A stretch of 64,000 bases of DNA from Paenibacillus_AB hodogayensis (lineage in GTDB: Bacteria > Bacillota > Bacilli > Paenibacillales > NBRC-103111). The notes below the pieces were generated by a model. It was not told the origin of the DNA and did not search any database. It saw only the letters and a program-made list of their open reading frames with translations. Location: positions 62,001 to 126,000 of the forward strand of contig NZ_BAAAYO010000013.1 of assembly GCF_039536325.1 (NCBI RefSeq). The letters run 5' to 3'. The translations under genes and the position numbers were made by a program. Shown here in pieces: positions 50,932 through 59,900 of this stretch (position 1 is its first letter; every line of letters begins with the position of its first letter).

Positions 50932-50959
50932 ATTATAAAGTAACGTCAGTAAAGATCAA
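50932..50959 (-). promoter_or_regulatory. Sigma-A promoter of the CorC/HlyC-type gene
   Basis: TTGATC (50954-50959), 16 bases, then TATAAT (50932-50937) on the minus strand. The leader of about 75 bases holds a small hairpin (GTCCGCCT with AGGCGGGT) near the ribosome site. The rest of 50960-51206 has no supported gene. Confidence 0.65.
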
Positions 50960-51206
50960 AGGATCGCACGGGGTCTTATTGAGTCATATCCGAACAAAAT
51001 GTCAGATAATTCGCCGAAAACAGTTTATTATTTAATCTTTATTCGCATTTGCTTATAAACTTCACCATTGCTTTTTGACGGCATCCGGCAACTGCGGACG
51101 GACACGATGCGCTTTACCGCGCGCCAACAGCATCAAGGCAGGCGCAGTGCGGGTAAGACGGGCAAACATAAATTTCGCTTATAGCTTATGGAGGTATCGA
51201 GACCAC

Positions 51207-52352
51207 GTGAACAATCCTTTGCCATGGACGGAACGATTCAAACGATTTTTTCTCAACAACCGGTTCGTGTTAAGTTTGCTCGTACTGCTGCTGATCGGCC
51301 TGAACATCCTCGTCTTTTCTTATGTCTCGTACATTTTCCTGCCCTTTATCGCGCTTGTGAAAACCGTCTTCCTGCCGATCCTGCTGACCGGCATCGTCTT
51401 TTATTTGCTCAATCCGCTTGTCGACATCCTGGAACGCCGAGGTCTCCGCAGGGTCTATTCCATCCTGATTCTGTATTTGCTCATCATCGGCTTGATTGCT
51501 CTGCTCATTACGATCGTCGTGCCTTTTATCCGACAGCAGATCGTCAGTCTGCTGGACAATTTCCCGAGATACAGTAAGCAGGTCGAGCTGCAATTCGAGC
51601 AGATCGTCGGGAGCGGGCTGTTCGACCGTCTGCAGGAGACGCTCAACTTCGATCCGGCCAATTATGTGGAAAAAGCGGCAACGCAGCTATCCCGGATCGT
51701 CAACAATGCCTGGGTCAGCATAGGCGCCGTAGTCGGGGCCGTCACCGAGGTCGTGCTGTCGATCATTACCGTACCCCTTATTTTATTCTACCTGCTCCGT
51801 GACGGACGCAAGCTGCCTTCGTTTATGCTGCGGTTTTTACCGACTTCGCTGCGCGGCCAAGCATTCAGCGTCATGTCGGAGATGAATCATCAGATCAGCT
51901 CCTACATCCGGGGGCAAATTATCGTCAGCTGCTGCATCGGCATTTTGCTGTATATCGGTTATTTGGTCATCGGCCTCGATTATTCGCTCGTGCTCGCCGT
52001 CTTCGCCGCCTGCACAAGTATCGTGCCTTACCTGGGACCGGCCATCGCCATTACGCCGGCGCTCATTATCGCCATCGTCACGTCGCCGATTATGCTGCTC
52101 AAGATGATTATCGTCTGGACGATCGTCCAATTGGTCGAGGGCAAGTTCATCTCGCCGCAAATTATGGGCAAAAATTTGCATATCCATCCAATCACGATTT
52201 TGTTCGTCATCTTGACCGCGGGCAAGCTGTTCGGCATTCTCGGCATCATCTTGGCCGTTCCCGGCTACGCCGTGCTGAAAGTCGTGGTCGTGCACCTATT
52301 CCAATGGTTCCAGAAACGCACGCATTGGTACGAGCCGACCGATCGTCTCTGA
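51207..52352 (+). CDS. AI-2E family transporter (PerM-like)
   Basis: A 381-residue membrane protein with about eight helices. A basic N-terminus is followed by paired helices, a soluble middle region (about 130-185) and the family core: SYIRGQIIVSCCIGILLYIGY (near 235), SIVPYLGPAIAITPALI (near 275) and LVEGKFISPQIMGKNLHIHP (near 315). Members export AI-2, act as Na+/H+ antiporters or have unknown roles, so the name should not be over-read. GTG 51207 has GGAGGT upstream; the frame is open 44 codons earlier without a site. It converges with the HD-GYP gene, leaving five bases between the stops and no terminator hairpin. Confidence 0.88.
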   Translation: MNNPLPWTERFKRFFLNNRFVLSLLVLLLIGLNILVFSYVSYIFLPFIALVKTVFLPILLTGIVFYLLNPLVDILERRGLRRVYSILILYLLIIGLIALLITIVVPFIRQQIVSLLDNFPRYSKQVELQFEQIVGSGLFDRLQETLNFDPANYVEKAATQLSRIVNNAWVSIGAVVGAVTEVVLSIITVPLILFYLLRDGRKLPSFMLRFLPTSLRGQAFSVMSEMNHQISSYIRGQIIVSCCIGILLYIGYLVIGLDYSLVLAVFAACTSIVPYLGPAIAITPALIIAIVTSPIMLLKMIIVWTIVQLVEGKFISPQIMGKNLHIHPITILFVILTAGKLFGILGIILAVPGYAVLKVVVVHLFQWFQKRTHWYEPTDRL

Positions 52353-52357
52353 AACGT

Positions 52358-53818
52358 CTACAACGCGATACGTCCGGAGGAGGCGACTGCCGCCGGCATG
52401 CCTCCCTCCCGGATCATCGCGGCCGGGTACTGGTAAGCTTGCGGGTCCCGCTCGCACAGCGCGGCCCAAGCATCGACGCAGTTCGGATCGAACTGCGTTC
52501 CTTTGTGTTCCATCAGAAACGCGATAACCTCGGCATGGGTGCGCGCCTGCCGGTAGGAGCGGTTCGAGGTAAGCGCATCATAAACGTCGGCTACGGCTAC
52601 GATCCGGGCCAGAAGTGGGATCTGCTCCTTCTCCAGCCGATCCGGATAACCTGTTCCATCCCAACGCTCATGATGGTGGCGGATGATGTCCAACTCGTCC
52701 TTCATAAACCCGAGGCTGCGGCATAGCTCATAGCCTTTGACCGGATGAAGCTCGATCACCGCCCGCTCCTCCTCGGTCAGCCTGCCCGGCTTGTTCAGGA
52801 TGGAGTCCGGCACATTGATTTTCCCGACATCGTGTACGATCGCGCCCTGCGCCAATGCCCGCAGCTGCTCCGGCTTGGCCAGCATCGCTTCCGCCAGCCT
52901 CAAAGCGTACATCGTCACCCTGAAGTTATGGCCGGCCGTGTACGAATCTTTGGTCTCCGTGGCCAGCACGAGCGCCTTGACGCTTGGCGAAATGCTGTTG
53001 GTAATCCGTTCGATAGGGTCTTGTGTAAACAGCGACTTCATCGCCGCGGCAATCGATTTTTTCGAAGCATATTGCAGGACCAGTCCAACTAGCATGACAA
53101 GCATCGACGTGAGCAGCAAATAATGGTACAGCCACCAGCTGAGCATCCACGCTTTGCCGGAAACCATGATGATTTGCGCGGCGACCAGCAAGGCGGAGCT
53201 GTACACGATGGATACTTGCAGCGGAAATCGGGAATACCGATATGATTGATAATAGCGATACATCGCAATCAGGTTGAGCGCGATCGTAATTACCGTGACG
53301 AGCGCTTTAAGCGGATTGCGGTTCCAGGGGATCAGATTGACGACATCGGGGACGAGAATGCCCAGGATGGCAAAGCAGCCCAGGACAGCGGTCCAAACCG
53401 GGACGAGGAAGTTTTTCCAGCTCGACAAACGCACGATAACCGGATGATCGGACGACAGGGAGGACAAGGCAAGCCACAGCGCGCACAGCATCACGCTCAG
53501 TTGGGCGGAAATGCCTGTCAGAGAGGAGGGGTTCATCACAAGTCCGGGCGTTGAGAAGCCGTGCACCGTGAACAGCTCCGCCAGGGAAATGAACGCCAAG
53601 GCGAGACAGCTGACTTCGATGTTGCGCAGCCGGCTGCCCGCCACCCCGGCGAGCAGAGCGATAAAAGTAGCGAGCAGCGCAACGGAGCTGACCACATAGA
53701 AATGGCCGCGGGGATGGTTCATTTCGAGGTCGAGCTCCGACCAGGACCGCAAAAACTCGAACAGCAGCAGCGGAACCGCAACGGCAAGCAAAGGTCCAAT
53801 AAATCCGTGAAATTTCAT
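52358..53818 (-). CDS. Membrane-bound HD-GYP domain protein (c-di-GMP phosphodiesterase type)
   Basis: A 486-residue protein. Eight predicted N-terminal helices (about 8-255) form a membrane sensor of unknown ligand. The cytoplasmic HD-GYP domain (about 280-460) has TAGHNFRVTMYALRLAEAM, the metal pair HDVGK, LHPVKGYELCRSLGF, HHHERWDGTGYPD and LARIVAVADVYDALTS. All residues of the HD and GYP motifs are present, so hydrolysis of c-di-GMP or a related dinucleotide is likely. No GGDEF domain is fused. The ATG follows AAGGGG at 12 bases. It is transcribed alone, convergent with the AI-2E family gene. Confidence 0.88.
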   Translation of the reverse strand: MKFHGFIGPLLAVAVPLLLFEFLRSWSELDLEMNHPRGHFYVVSSVALLATFIALLAGVAGSRLRNIEVSCLALAFISLAELFTVHGFSTPGLVMNPSSLTGISAQLSVMLCALWLALSSLSSDHPVIVRLSSWKNFLVPVWTAVLGCFAILGILVPDVVNLIPWNRNPLKALVTVITIALNLIAMYRYYQSYRYSRFPLQVSIVYSSALLVAAQIIMVSGKAWMLSWWLYHYLLLTSMLVMLVGLVLQYASKKSIAAAMKSLFTQDPIERITNSISPSVKALVLATETKDSYTAGHNFRVTMYALRLAEAMLAKPEQLRALAQGAIVHDVGKINVPDSILNKPGRLTEEERAVIELHPVKGYELCRSLGFMKDELDIIRHHHERWDGTGYPDRLEKEQIPLLARIVAVADVYDALTSNRSYRQARTHAEVIAFLMEHKGTQFDPNCVDAWAALCERDPQAYQYPAAMIREGGMPAAVASSGRIAL

Positions 53819-53911
53819 AGGACGTTTATCCCCTTATCGCAGATGGATACTAGTCCTATTTTACCACATAAACCGCCACTACTCCCGCGAAATCTTAATC
53901 AGCATGCGACC

Positions 53912-54107
53912 TTACAGCTGCCCGCGGACGATCGCCTCCAGCGGGCCGGCCTCCTGCTCCAGTCCGACCTCGCACGCAAGCAGCCGCTCGTATCCGCCGG
54001 GCGGCGGATCCCTTTCCGTGATTGCCCAAACCTCGGTCCAGCAGCGGTCGTCAGCCTGATCTACTAAACAACGCCCGAAACGTCTGCACAACGAATGCCT
54101 TCTTCAT
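53912..54107 (-). pseudogene. Small gene broken by a frameshift
   Basis: Minus-strand reading from ATG 54107 gives MKKAFVVQTFRALFSRSG and stops at 54051. The next frame then reads protein-like to TAA at 53912, including DDRCWTEVWAITERDPPPGG and LLACEVGLEQEAGPLEAIV. The span is 196 bases, one more than a multiple of three, so a single-base change near 54055-54070 would join both into about 65 residues. The ATG is 15 bases after the stop of the small acidic gene. It could be real decay or a sequencing error. The remaining parts of 53819-54122 show nothing. The protein was not recognised. Confidence 0.45.
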
Positions 54108-54122
54108 GGTGAGCCGGATAGG

Positions 54123-54383
54123 CTACAGTTTGCTCTTGGCTGCCTCGATCAAAGCGTCGAACAGCTCGTCGTCCTCCTCCAGCCGCTGCTCGGTCGCCTC
54201 GATCTCCTCCTCGCTGCCGGACTCCCGGGCAAAGTTCAAGCTGTAGCTCCATTCCAGGCCTTTCTTGCTAAGCAGCGTAATTTCATAGCCGGACCGCTGG
54301 CCATGCAGCGCAAAGCTCACTTTCCCCGCATACCCTTCTTCCGGGCTGTACGTCATCTCCGCGTCGAAAATATCCCAGTCCAT
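54123..54383 (-). CDS. Small acidic protein of unknown function
   Basis: An 86-residue acidic protein beginning MDWDIFDAEMTYSPEEGY. The first 55 residues look beta-rich (YAGKVSFALHGQRSGYEITLLSKKG), the last 30 form a charged helix (ESGSEEEIEATEQRLEEDDELFDALIEAAKSKL-type). ATG 54383 has GGAGGAACGG upstream; 14 earlier codons are open without a site. It lies 100 bases after the HtrA-type gene on the same strand, with a GC-rich hairpin (54438-54459) between, and is followed by the broken small gene. No family was recognised. Confidence 0.75.
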   Translation of the reverse strand: MDWDIFDAEMTYSPEEGYAGKVSFALHGQRSGYEITLLSKKGLEWSYSLNFARESGSEEEIEATEQRLEEDDELFDALIEAAKSKL

Positions 54384-54483
54384 CTCCGTTCCTCCTCGCT
54401 TTTTATCGCATGTCTTCCTCTTCACGAGCGGATCGAGAGGGCCGGCAAGTTCCGGCCCCGTCCTCCGCTTGCCCGTACCGGCA

Positions 54484-56952
54484 TCAGTCGAGCTTGATCG
54501 AACGAAACGCTTTGTCCAGCCGGCTGGCGTTGCCTTCCGTATGCGAAGCGTCCTCTATTTGCAGGGTTACCGTGTAGACGATGCTTCCTTTGGCAAATAC
54601 GTATACCGTTTCTTTGTAAGGCGAGCTTTTTTTGCCGTAGGCCACCTCGAACTTTTTGCCTTCCAGTCCGAACACGGTCTCGTCTGAGGAGGTGTACGCA
54701 AATTTCGCGTCGTTGTCCGCGCTCTTCTTGTACGATTGCTCCAGGTCGCGCACGACGTCGTCCAGGCTGCTGCGGTCGTCCGCCTCGATCTCGAACATCC
54801 CGCCGGTGAAATAATACGCTACGTTGGCTTCGTCGCCCTTGGTGAATTTGCCGTGGGTCGAATCCCACGTCTCCGGCACGCTGACGGCGTACTTGTATTT
54901 GCCGCTGCGCATCGTGACCGTCCGCGAAGGATCGAGCAGCTCCCGTTCGTCCTGAATGATGCCGAGGCTCGTGTTGGCGTTGTCCCTCGATACGGAGAGA
55001 GACGCCTTAAGCTTGCCGACCAGCCCGTCCAGCACCGCCCCGGCCTCCTTGTCCGTAAACGTAACGTCGATTTCGTATTTGTACTTGTCCTTGATCAAAT
55101 AGATGGAATGCCGGTGCTCCCATTCGTCGCCCGTCGAGAAGGAGAAGCGGTTTTCCTTGGCCGGAACGCCCCCGGACAGCTCGAGCTCGCGCCAGCCCTC
55201 CGTCTTGCGGCTGCTCTCCACATAGCTGTCCTCGAACCGCCGCTGCTCCCTTTCAGTCCAAGCATCCAGCGTATCGCCCGAGGAGGCCGAGGTGACGCGT
55301 ACCGTCGCTTGGATCGTCTCCTCCTTGTTCCAGTAGGTCGGCTCCTCGCTGTACGGATTCGCGCTCCAGTCCGAAGGCAGATCGAACGTCAGCCCATACT
55401 CGTTCGTATAAGACGTGTCGCCCGATTTGTAAACCGATATATCCTTGAGCGCGTCGTCCTTGTCATCGAACGTCAGCCTGAAGCTGTCCAGCAGATCGAG
55501 ATACGTTTTCTGCTTGAAGCTGTTCTTGTAATGCTCTTCGCTCTGTACGTACAGCAGCGCATAGTAGATGCGGTCGTCCTTGGAGAAAGCCCGCGTCTCG
55601 TAGTAAGAGCCCGTGGACGTCTTGCCGACCACCTTGGCGTACGTACGGTCGCTCTGCTCCACGACTTGCTTCTGCAAAATCGTGTCGCCCGACTTGGCGG
55701 CCGCCTTGCGGAGCAGAATGGCGGGAGAGACGTCCTCGCTCTGCTTCTCCTCCACGGAAATGTTGAGCGCGAATTCTCCCTTCGCATCGGCGAATATGAC
55801 CGAACCGCCGTCGTCGGATTGCCGGGCTTTGACCAACCCGGCAGGGTATTTCAGCGACCAGCCGAAATGACTGTCGCCGATGCGCGTCTTGCCGCGGTCG
55901 GAATCGATATACGATCCGTCCGTTGCTCTTACCCAGTTGGCGTTTCCGCTATCGTCCTCGCCGAGCACGACGTCCCGGGTCACGGTCTGCCCGCCCGATT
56001 TCAGCGTAACGGACACCTTCTGCTTGGGCAAATAACGCTTCATTAGCTCGTTGTACTCGACGGTGGTTCTTAGCGAGGCTTGATCGAAACGGAGCAGTGT
56101 ATCCCCCTGCTTGATCCCGGCCAGCGCGGCTGGCGAGTCCGGATCGACGTAGGCTACGCGCAGCTCGTCTTCGGTGGGCAAGCCGACGACGGCTTCCCAG
56201 CTTTCCTCCAGCTCCACCCCGAGATAAGGGCGCATGACTTTGCCATATGTAAAAAAATGGTCCAGCACGTATTGCACCGTATCTACTGGTATGGCGAAGC
56301 CGAGGCTATCGATCGTGTTGTCGACGAACTTCATCGTATTGATGCCTACGACCTGCCCTTTCATATTCACTAGCGCCCCGCCGCTGTTTCCCGGATTGAT
56401 GGCGGCGTCGGTTTGCAGCAGCTGGTACTTGGAGTTGACCGCCCGTTCCAAGCCGCTGACGATGCCGACCGTAACCGAATTGCGCAGCGCAAACGAGATC
56501 GGGGTGCCGATAGCGACCACCGTCTCGCCGACCTTGGCAGCCGAAGCCGGTGCGAATACCGCGGGCTTCAGCCCGGACGCCTCGATCTTGACGAGCGCCA
56601 GATCGCTCTCTTCGTCGAAATGGGTCGTCTTGCCGGGGTACGATTTGCCGTCCGACGTTACGACGACAATGTTGCTCATGTCCTTGACCACATGCGCATT
56701 CGTGACGATATATCCGTTGGCACGCACAACGACCCCTGTCCCGTGGGCCAGATTGAACCGGTTGGACGGTTTGCTCGTATCCTCCCCGGGTTTGCCGATA
56801 ATGGCGACGACGGACGGCGCCACCTGCCCGACGACCTCCGGGATGTCGCTCGTGCCGGCAGCTTTTACCGCAGGCGTCCCGGCAACCGAGATAACTATCG
56901 CGGCGATCAACAGCATGAGTGCCGTCCGGAACGCGCTTGTTCTCCTATTCAT
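54484..56952 (-). CDS. Secreted/anchored HtrA-type serine protease with a long repeated C-terminal region
   Basis: An 822-residue S1C protease. A signal peptide or anchor (ALMLLIAAIVISVAG, residues 11-25) is followed by a trypsin-like domain with triad His87 (TNAHVV), Asp117 (ESDLAL) and Ser190 (NPGNSGG), then a PDZ domain (about 240-335; SPAALAGIKQGDTLLRFD). Usual HtrA proteins stop near 400 residues; this one has about 450 more, which read as three similar alpha/beta units starting at about 360, 510 and 675. Each pairs a WSLKYPAG/FDLPSDWS/VSVPETWD-like segment with a helix and a closing DLLDSFRLTF/SIKLD-like strand, as in PsbP/Mog1-type folds. The start has GGAAGC upstream. It follows the germination operon after 88 bases. 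Confidence 0.88.
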   Translation of the reverse strand: MNRRTSAFRTALMLLIAAIVISVAGTPAVKAAGTSDIPEVVGQVAPSVVAIIGKPGEDTSKPSNRFNLAHGTGVVVRANGYIVTNAHVVKDMSNIVVVTSDGKSYPGKTTHFDEESDLALVKIEASGLKPAVFAPASAAKVGETVVAIGTPISFALRNSVTVGIVSGLERAVNSKYQLLQTDAAINPGNSGGALVNMKGQVVGINTMKFVDNTIDSLGFAIPVDTVQYVLDHFFTYGKVMRPYLGVELEESWEAVVGLPTEDELRVAYVDPDSPAALAGIKQGDTLLRFDQASLRTTVEYNELMKRYLPKQKVSVTLKSGGQTVTRDVVLGEDDSGNANWVRATDGSYIDSDRGKTRIGDSHFGWSLKYPAGLVKARQSDDGGSVIFADAKGEFALNISVEEKQSEDVSPAILLRKAAAKSGDTILQKQVVEQSDRTYAKVVGKTSTGSYYETRAFSKDDRIYYALLYVQSEEHYKNSFKQKTYLDLLDSFRLTFDDKDDALKDISVYKSGDTSYTNEYGLTFDLPSDWSANPYSEEPTYWNKEETIQATVRVTSASSGDTLDAWTEREQRRFEDSYVESSRKTEGWRELELSGGVPAKENRFSFSTGDEWEHRHSIYLIKDKYKYEIDVTFTDKEAGAVLDGLVGKLKASLSVSRDNANTSLGIIQDERELLDPSRTVTMRSGKYKYAVSVPETWDSTHGKFTKGDEANVAYYFTGGMFEIEADDRSSLDDVVRDLEQSYKKSADNDAKFAYTSSDETVFGLEGKKFEVAYGKKSSPYKETVYVFAKGSIVYTVTLQIEDASHTEGNASRLDKAFRSIKLD

Positions 56953-57040
56953 GGTTTACGCTTCCTCTCTCTCTCCACTTTATGAAGCCATGTACTCTGA
57001 ATCTATCATATGGCAATGAGAGGAAGCAATATGAATTGTT

Positions 57041-58357
57041 TTACGGTTCCGAGGGGTGCCGCACGATCCTGTTCATGCGCCAAAATTCGATAGCGCCGAC
57101 AACTGCTATAGCCAGCAAGGCGGCGCCGTATACGGCCCCTCCGGCTATGCCGTAGCCTTTGTACAAGTGTCCGCTGTAGCCGCCGGCGAACAAAGCCGTC
57201 ATCGCTACCGCAAGCAGAACCCAAATGGCCATCCGCAGCCGCCTCGATCCCTCCGCCCGCTTCTTGCGGGGAGGCTTCTTGAAGCTCTTCACGAACAGGC
57301 CGATCAGGACGGGGACGAAAAACAGCAGCTGGACGACAAGCGCGAGCGGGAAGCTGGCATAATTGCCGAAGCGGAATACTTCCATCACGCTCTTGAACGA
57401 AACGAGCGTCAGCAGCAGCGCAAACCAGCCGCTCATGACGTTGATCCCGCGCAAATTTCCCGTTCCGAGCATGGACGAAAGTCCGGCCAAAAAGCAAAAG
57501 TACAGCATGATCATGCGAAACAGAAATGCCGGTATCCAGAAGCCGATCAGCAGAACGTCGAGCCGGTCCAGGAAGTCGGTAATATTGATCTGCTGCGTCA
57601 GCGTGTAAACCGGGTATATCGCCCTGCATGTGAGGGCCGGTCCCAGCACAGACAAGCATAGGATCATGAGGATGGTCAGCACCACCGTGGAGACGATAAT
57701 GCCGAATTTCAGCGATACGTAAAATTGCCGGGAGTTGCCCATATAGCTCATAAACGCCCCGAAAACGAAAATATCAGCGCCCCAGCCCGCGCTGAGCGCT
57801 CCTCCCTTCATCACGGTCCCCGCTCCGGTCGCCAGAATCGGCTGAATATAGCTCATGTCCATTTCATTGAGCAGAAGCAGCGGAAGAAGCAGCAGATTGA
57901 TGAAAAATATCGGGTACAGGAGATTGACCGAGCGCGTAAATTCCTCCACATTGCCGGTGGCAAAATAAATAAGCACGATCATCGCGGCCAGGTAAATATA
58001 TTCCGTCGGGGTTCGCTGGAGCACGGCCGTACCGACGAAGTCGCCGAATATGCGCAGATCCCGGACGAGCAGGTGCATCACATACAGCAGGACGATCACG
58101 TTGATGAAGCGGCCCAGCCATTTGCCGCAAGCGAACTCGCAGATCTCGAACATATTTTTGCCAGGATACGCCCGCGCCAGCAAGTACAGCAAATAAGCGA
58201 TCAGCCAGGCGTACAGCATGGCCAAGAAGAAGTTGAGCCAGGCGTCCTGCATCGACACTTCCGCCAGCGTCTTGAACATGCTGCACATCATCCCGGCGAT
58301 GTACAAAACGCTGCTCAGCATAACGAGCTGGTAACCGCTAATACGCTCCTTCGGCAT
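57041..58357 (-). CDS. GerAB-type spore germination permease-like subunit
   Basis: A 438-residue membrane protein with ten or more helices, related to amino-acid transporters; B subunits of GerA-type receptors bind the germinant in the spore inner membrane. Family-like features are the start KERISGYQLVMLSSVLY, the LPLLLLNEMDMSYIQPI segment near residue 190 and a Trp/Gly region AGWGADIFVFGAFMSYM near 215. The C-terminal helices and basic linker (KKPPRKKR) make it about 70 residues longer than typical GerAB. ATG 58357 follows AAGGGGGGA. It lies two bases after the 80-residue gene and is the last gene of the operon. Confidence 0.9.
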   Translation of the reverse strand: MPKERISGYQLVMLSSVLYIAGMMCSMFKTLAEVSMQDAWLNFFLAMLYAWLIAYLLYLLARAYPGKNMFEICEFACGKWLGRFINVIVLLYVMHLLVRDLRIFGDFVGTAVLQRTPTEYIYLAAMIVLIYFATGNVEEFTRSVNLLYPIFFINLLLLPLLLLNEMDMSYIQPILATGAGTVMKGGALSAGWGADIFVFGAFMSYMGNSRQFYVSLKFGIIVSTVVLTILMILCLSVLGPALTCRAIYPVYTLTQQINITDFLDRLDVLLIGFWIPAFLFRMIMLYFCFLAGLSSMLGTGNLRGINVMSGWFALLLTLVSFKSVMEVFRFGNYASFPLALVVQLLFFVPVLIGLFVKSFKKPPRKKRAEGSRRLRMAIWVLLAVAMTALFAGGYSGHLYKGYGIAGGAVYGAALLAIAVVGAIEFWRMNRIVRHPSEP

Positions 58358-58359
58358 GC

Positions 58360-58602
58360 TTATCCCCCCTTGATCCATTGTTCGACGTAAGGCGCCAGTA
58401 TATCGGATACGATTCGGGCCGGCATCGGCCAGACGAGATCAAACCGATATAGGATGAACATGCAGAGGCATGCGGCGGCCATGCACCCGAATAACCAGTT
58501 TCCGGCCCGCGAAGGCGGTTGGTCCTTTTTCGTCATCCATTGAAACACCACGGTTCCCGCGATGGCAGACAGCAACAGAATCATGAATAAGGGCTCGCTC
58601 AT
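58360..58602 (-). CDS. Two-helix small protein, probable D subunit of a GerA-type receptor
   Basis: An 80-residue protein with two membrane helices (about 5-22 and 36-54) and a short linker KKDQPPSRAG. Several GerA-type operons in spore formers encode a small two-helix D subunit that modulates receptor activity; size, topology and position fit. ATG 58602 overlaps the GerC stop (ATGA) and has AAGGATCGC upstream; it ends two bases before the gerB start. The sequence itself has no catalytic motif. Confidence 0.75.
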   Translation of the reverse strand: MSEPLFMILLLSAIAGTVVFQWMTKKDQPPSRAGNWLFGCMAAACLCMFILYRFDLVWPMPARIVSDILAPYVEQWIKGG

Positions 58603-59900
58603 GGCCGGCGATCCTTCGACCCGATATTTTTGGAGAACATGCCGGTACGGTTCACATTCATTTCGACCTGCACGTCCAAGTCCAGCTGCGTGAGCAGCGA
58701 AGGCCAGTCGTTCCGCCATTCGCTCTTCCACCGTGAGGGGTAGGTCCGGCTCAGAATGGCGCCGAAGCCGGCTATATCGGAGCTGTGCTCCTTAATCAAT
58801 TCGCCGACGGCTGTTATATCGGAGCGAATGCGCCGTTCCAGCAGACGCTCCAGCTTCTCCGTGTTTCCTTTGTTCTCGTAATCCCCCTCGTCCTGTGCCT
58901 CCGTAATAGTCGCCTCTCCTTTCGCTGTAATGACAAAACGCAATCGTCCCTCTTCCACCCGGGGCTTAATTTCACATTGACCGCGACGAACGGTAACGCT
59001 CACCAGACCCGCCTCCGTTCGGATGGTCTCCAAATACGGCTGGATGATCCCCTTCAGCCAACGAACCCCATTCGCTTCGCCGGGCTTCGTCGTTCCGATC
59101 ATTTTGCTTTGCTTTGTAAAAACGAACAAGCCGGTCCGCAGCTCGGTGCCCGGCTTGTCTTTCATTTTGGCGGGCACGACCTCCACATAGGGCAACACCG
59201 CATCCTGCCCTTCCCCGCTCAAAGCCGTGGCAACGTCCTTTACTTGAATACCGGCGTCGGCTTTAAGCATCTCGCGCAGCGCCTCGGCCGGGAAACGCTC
59301 CAACTTGGGCGCCGCGTTCAAGACGTCCTCCGCCTGGCCTTTAGCGATGACAATATAGCTGGTCAGGCGGTTTTCCGGCACGCGCGCCGTTATATCCATC
59401 AAATCGGTCAAGCCGTCCTTCGCGGCAGCCTCTCCGATGATGAACAATTTGCGATGTCCGGAAAACAGCCGACGGGAATTGCGCTCCTGCAGCTTGACGA
59501 ACGCTTCCCGGATCGTGCGGCCTGTCTCGGTGTCCACCGTATAAGGACGATTGCCCCCACTGCCTCCGCTGCCTCCCGTCGCTCCCCCCATATTGCCCGG
59601 CAGCGGGATCAGCACGCTGACCCGAAAACCGTTCTCGAATTTATCCACCCCTGCACCGAGCACAATCGCAATATCGTTTACTTCGGTCCGGTCCCAGCAG
59701 CCTCCAAGCAGCATCGCTGCGAACAGCACGGCTGTCCCCAATCCGCAACGCAGCACCTTGCGGAATGCTGGGCGGGCAAGCCCCACCGCTTTGGCTGGCG
59801 ACGGTAAGCGGCTGTTCTTGAGGCGACCGGCACTATCGCTTCCCTTGACCGGGATGTCCTCCCTGATCGGCGCTTGGAGGCGGTCCGCCGCCTTCGCCAT
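58599..59900 (-). CDS. Ger(x)C family germinant-receptor lipoprotein
   Basis: The C subunit of a GerA-type receptor. The lipobox LLGGC followed by WDRTEVNDIAIVLGAGVD is the family signature; later blocks are FSGHRKLFIIGE, ARVPENRLTSYIVI, VLPYVEVVP and a long C-terminal domain ending in a coil and the TYPSRWKSEWRNDW segment. A Gly/Ser/Asn-rich insert lies near residue 100. The start is uncertain. ATG 59900 has AAGGCGG upstream but gives about 70 residues before the Cys and overlaps gerA by 68 bases; GTG 59756 gives a normal signal peptide but lacks a good site. The coordinate shown uses the ATG. Its stop overlaps the small gene. Confidence 0.85.
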   Translation of the reverse strand: MAKAADRLQAPIREDIPVKGSDSAGRLKNSRLPSPAKAVGLARPAFRKVLRCGLGTAVLFAAMLLGGCWDRTEVNDIAIVLGAGVDKFENGFRVSVLIPLPGNMGGATGGSGGSGGNRPYTVDTETGRTIREAFVKLQERNSRRLFSGHRKLFIIGEAAAKDGLTDLMDITARVPENRLTSYIVIAKGQAEDVLNAAPKLERFPAEALREMLKADAGIQVKDVATALSGEGQDAVLPYVEVVPAKMKDKPGTELRTGLFVFTKQSKMIGTTKPGEANGVRWLKGIIQPYLETIRTEAGLVSVTVRRGQCEIKPRVEEGRLRFVITAKGEATITEAQDEGDYENKGNTEKLERLLERRIRSDITAVGELIKEHSSDIAGFGAILSRTYPSRWKSEWRNDWPSLLTQLDLDVQVEMNVNRTGMFSKNIGSKDRRP

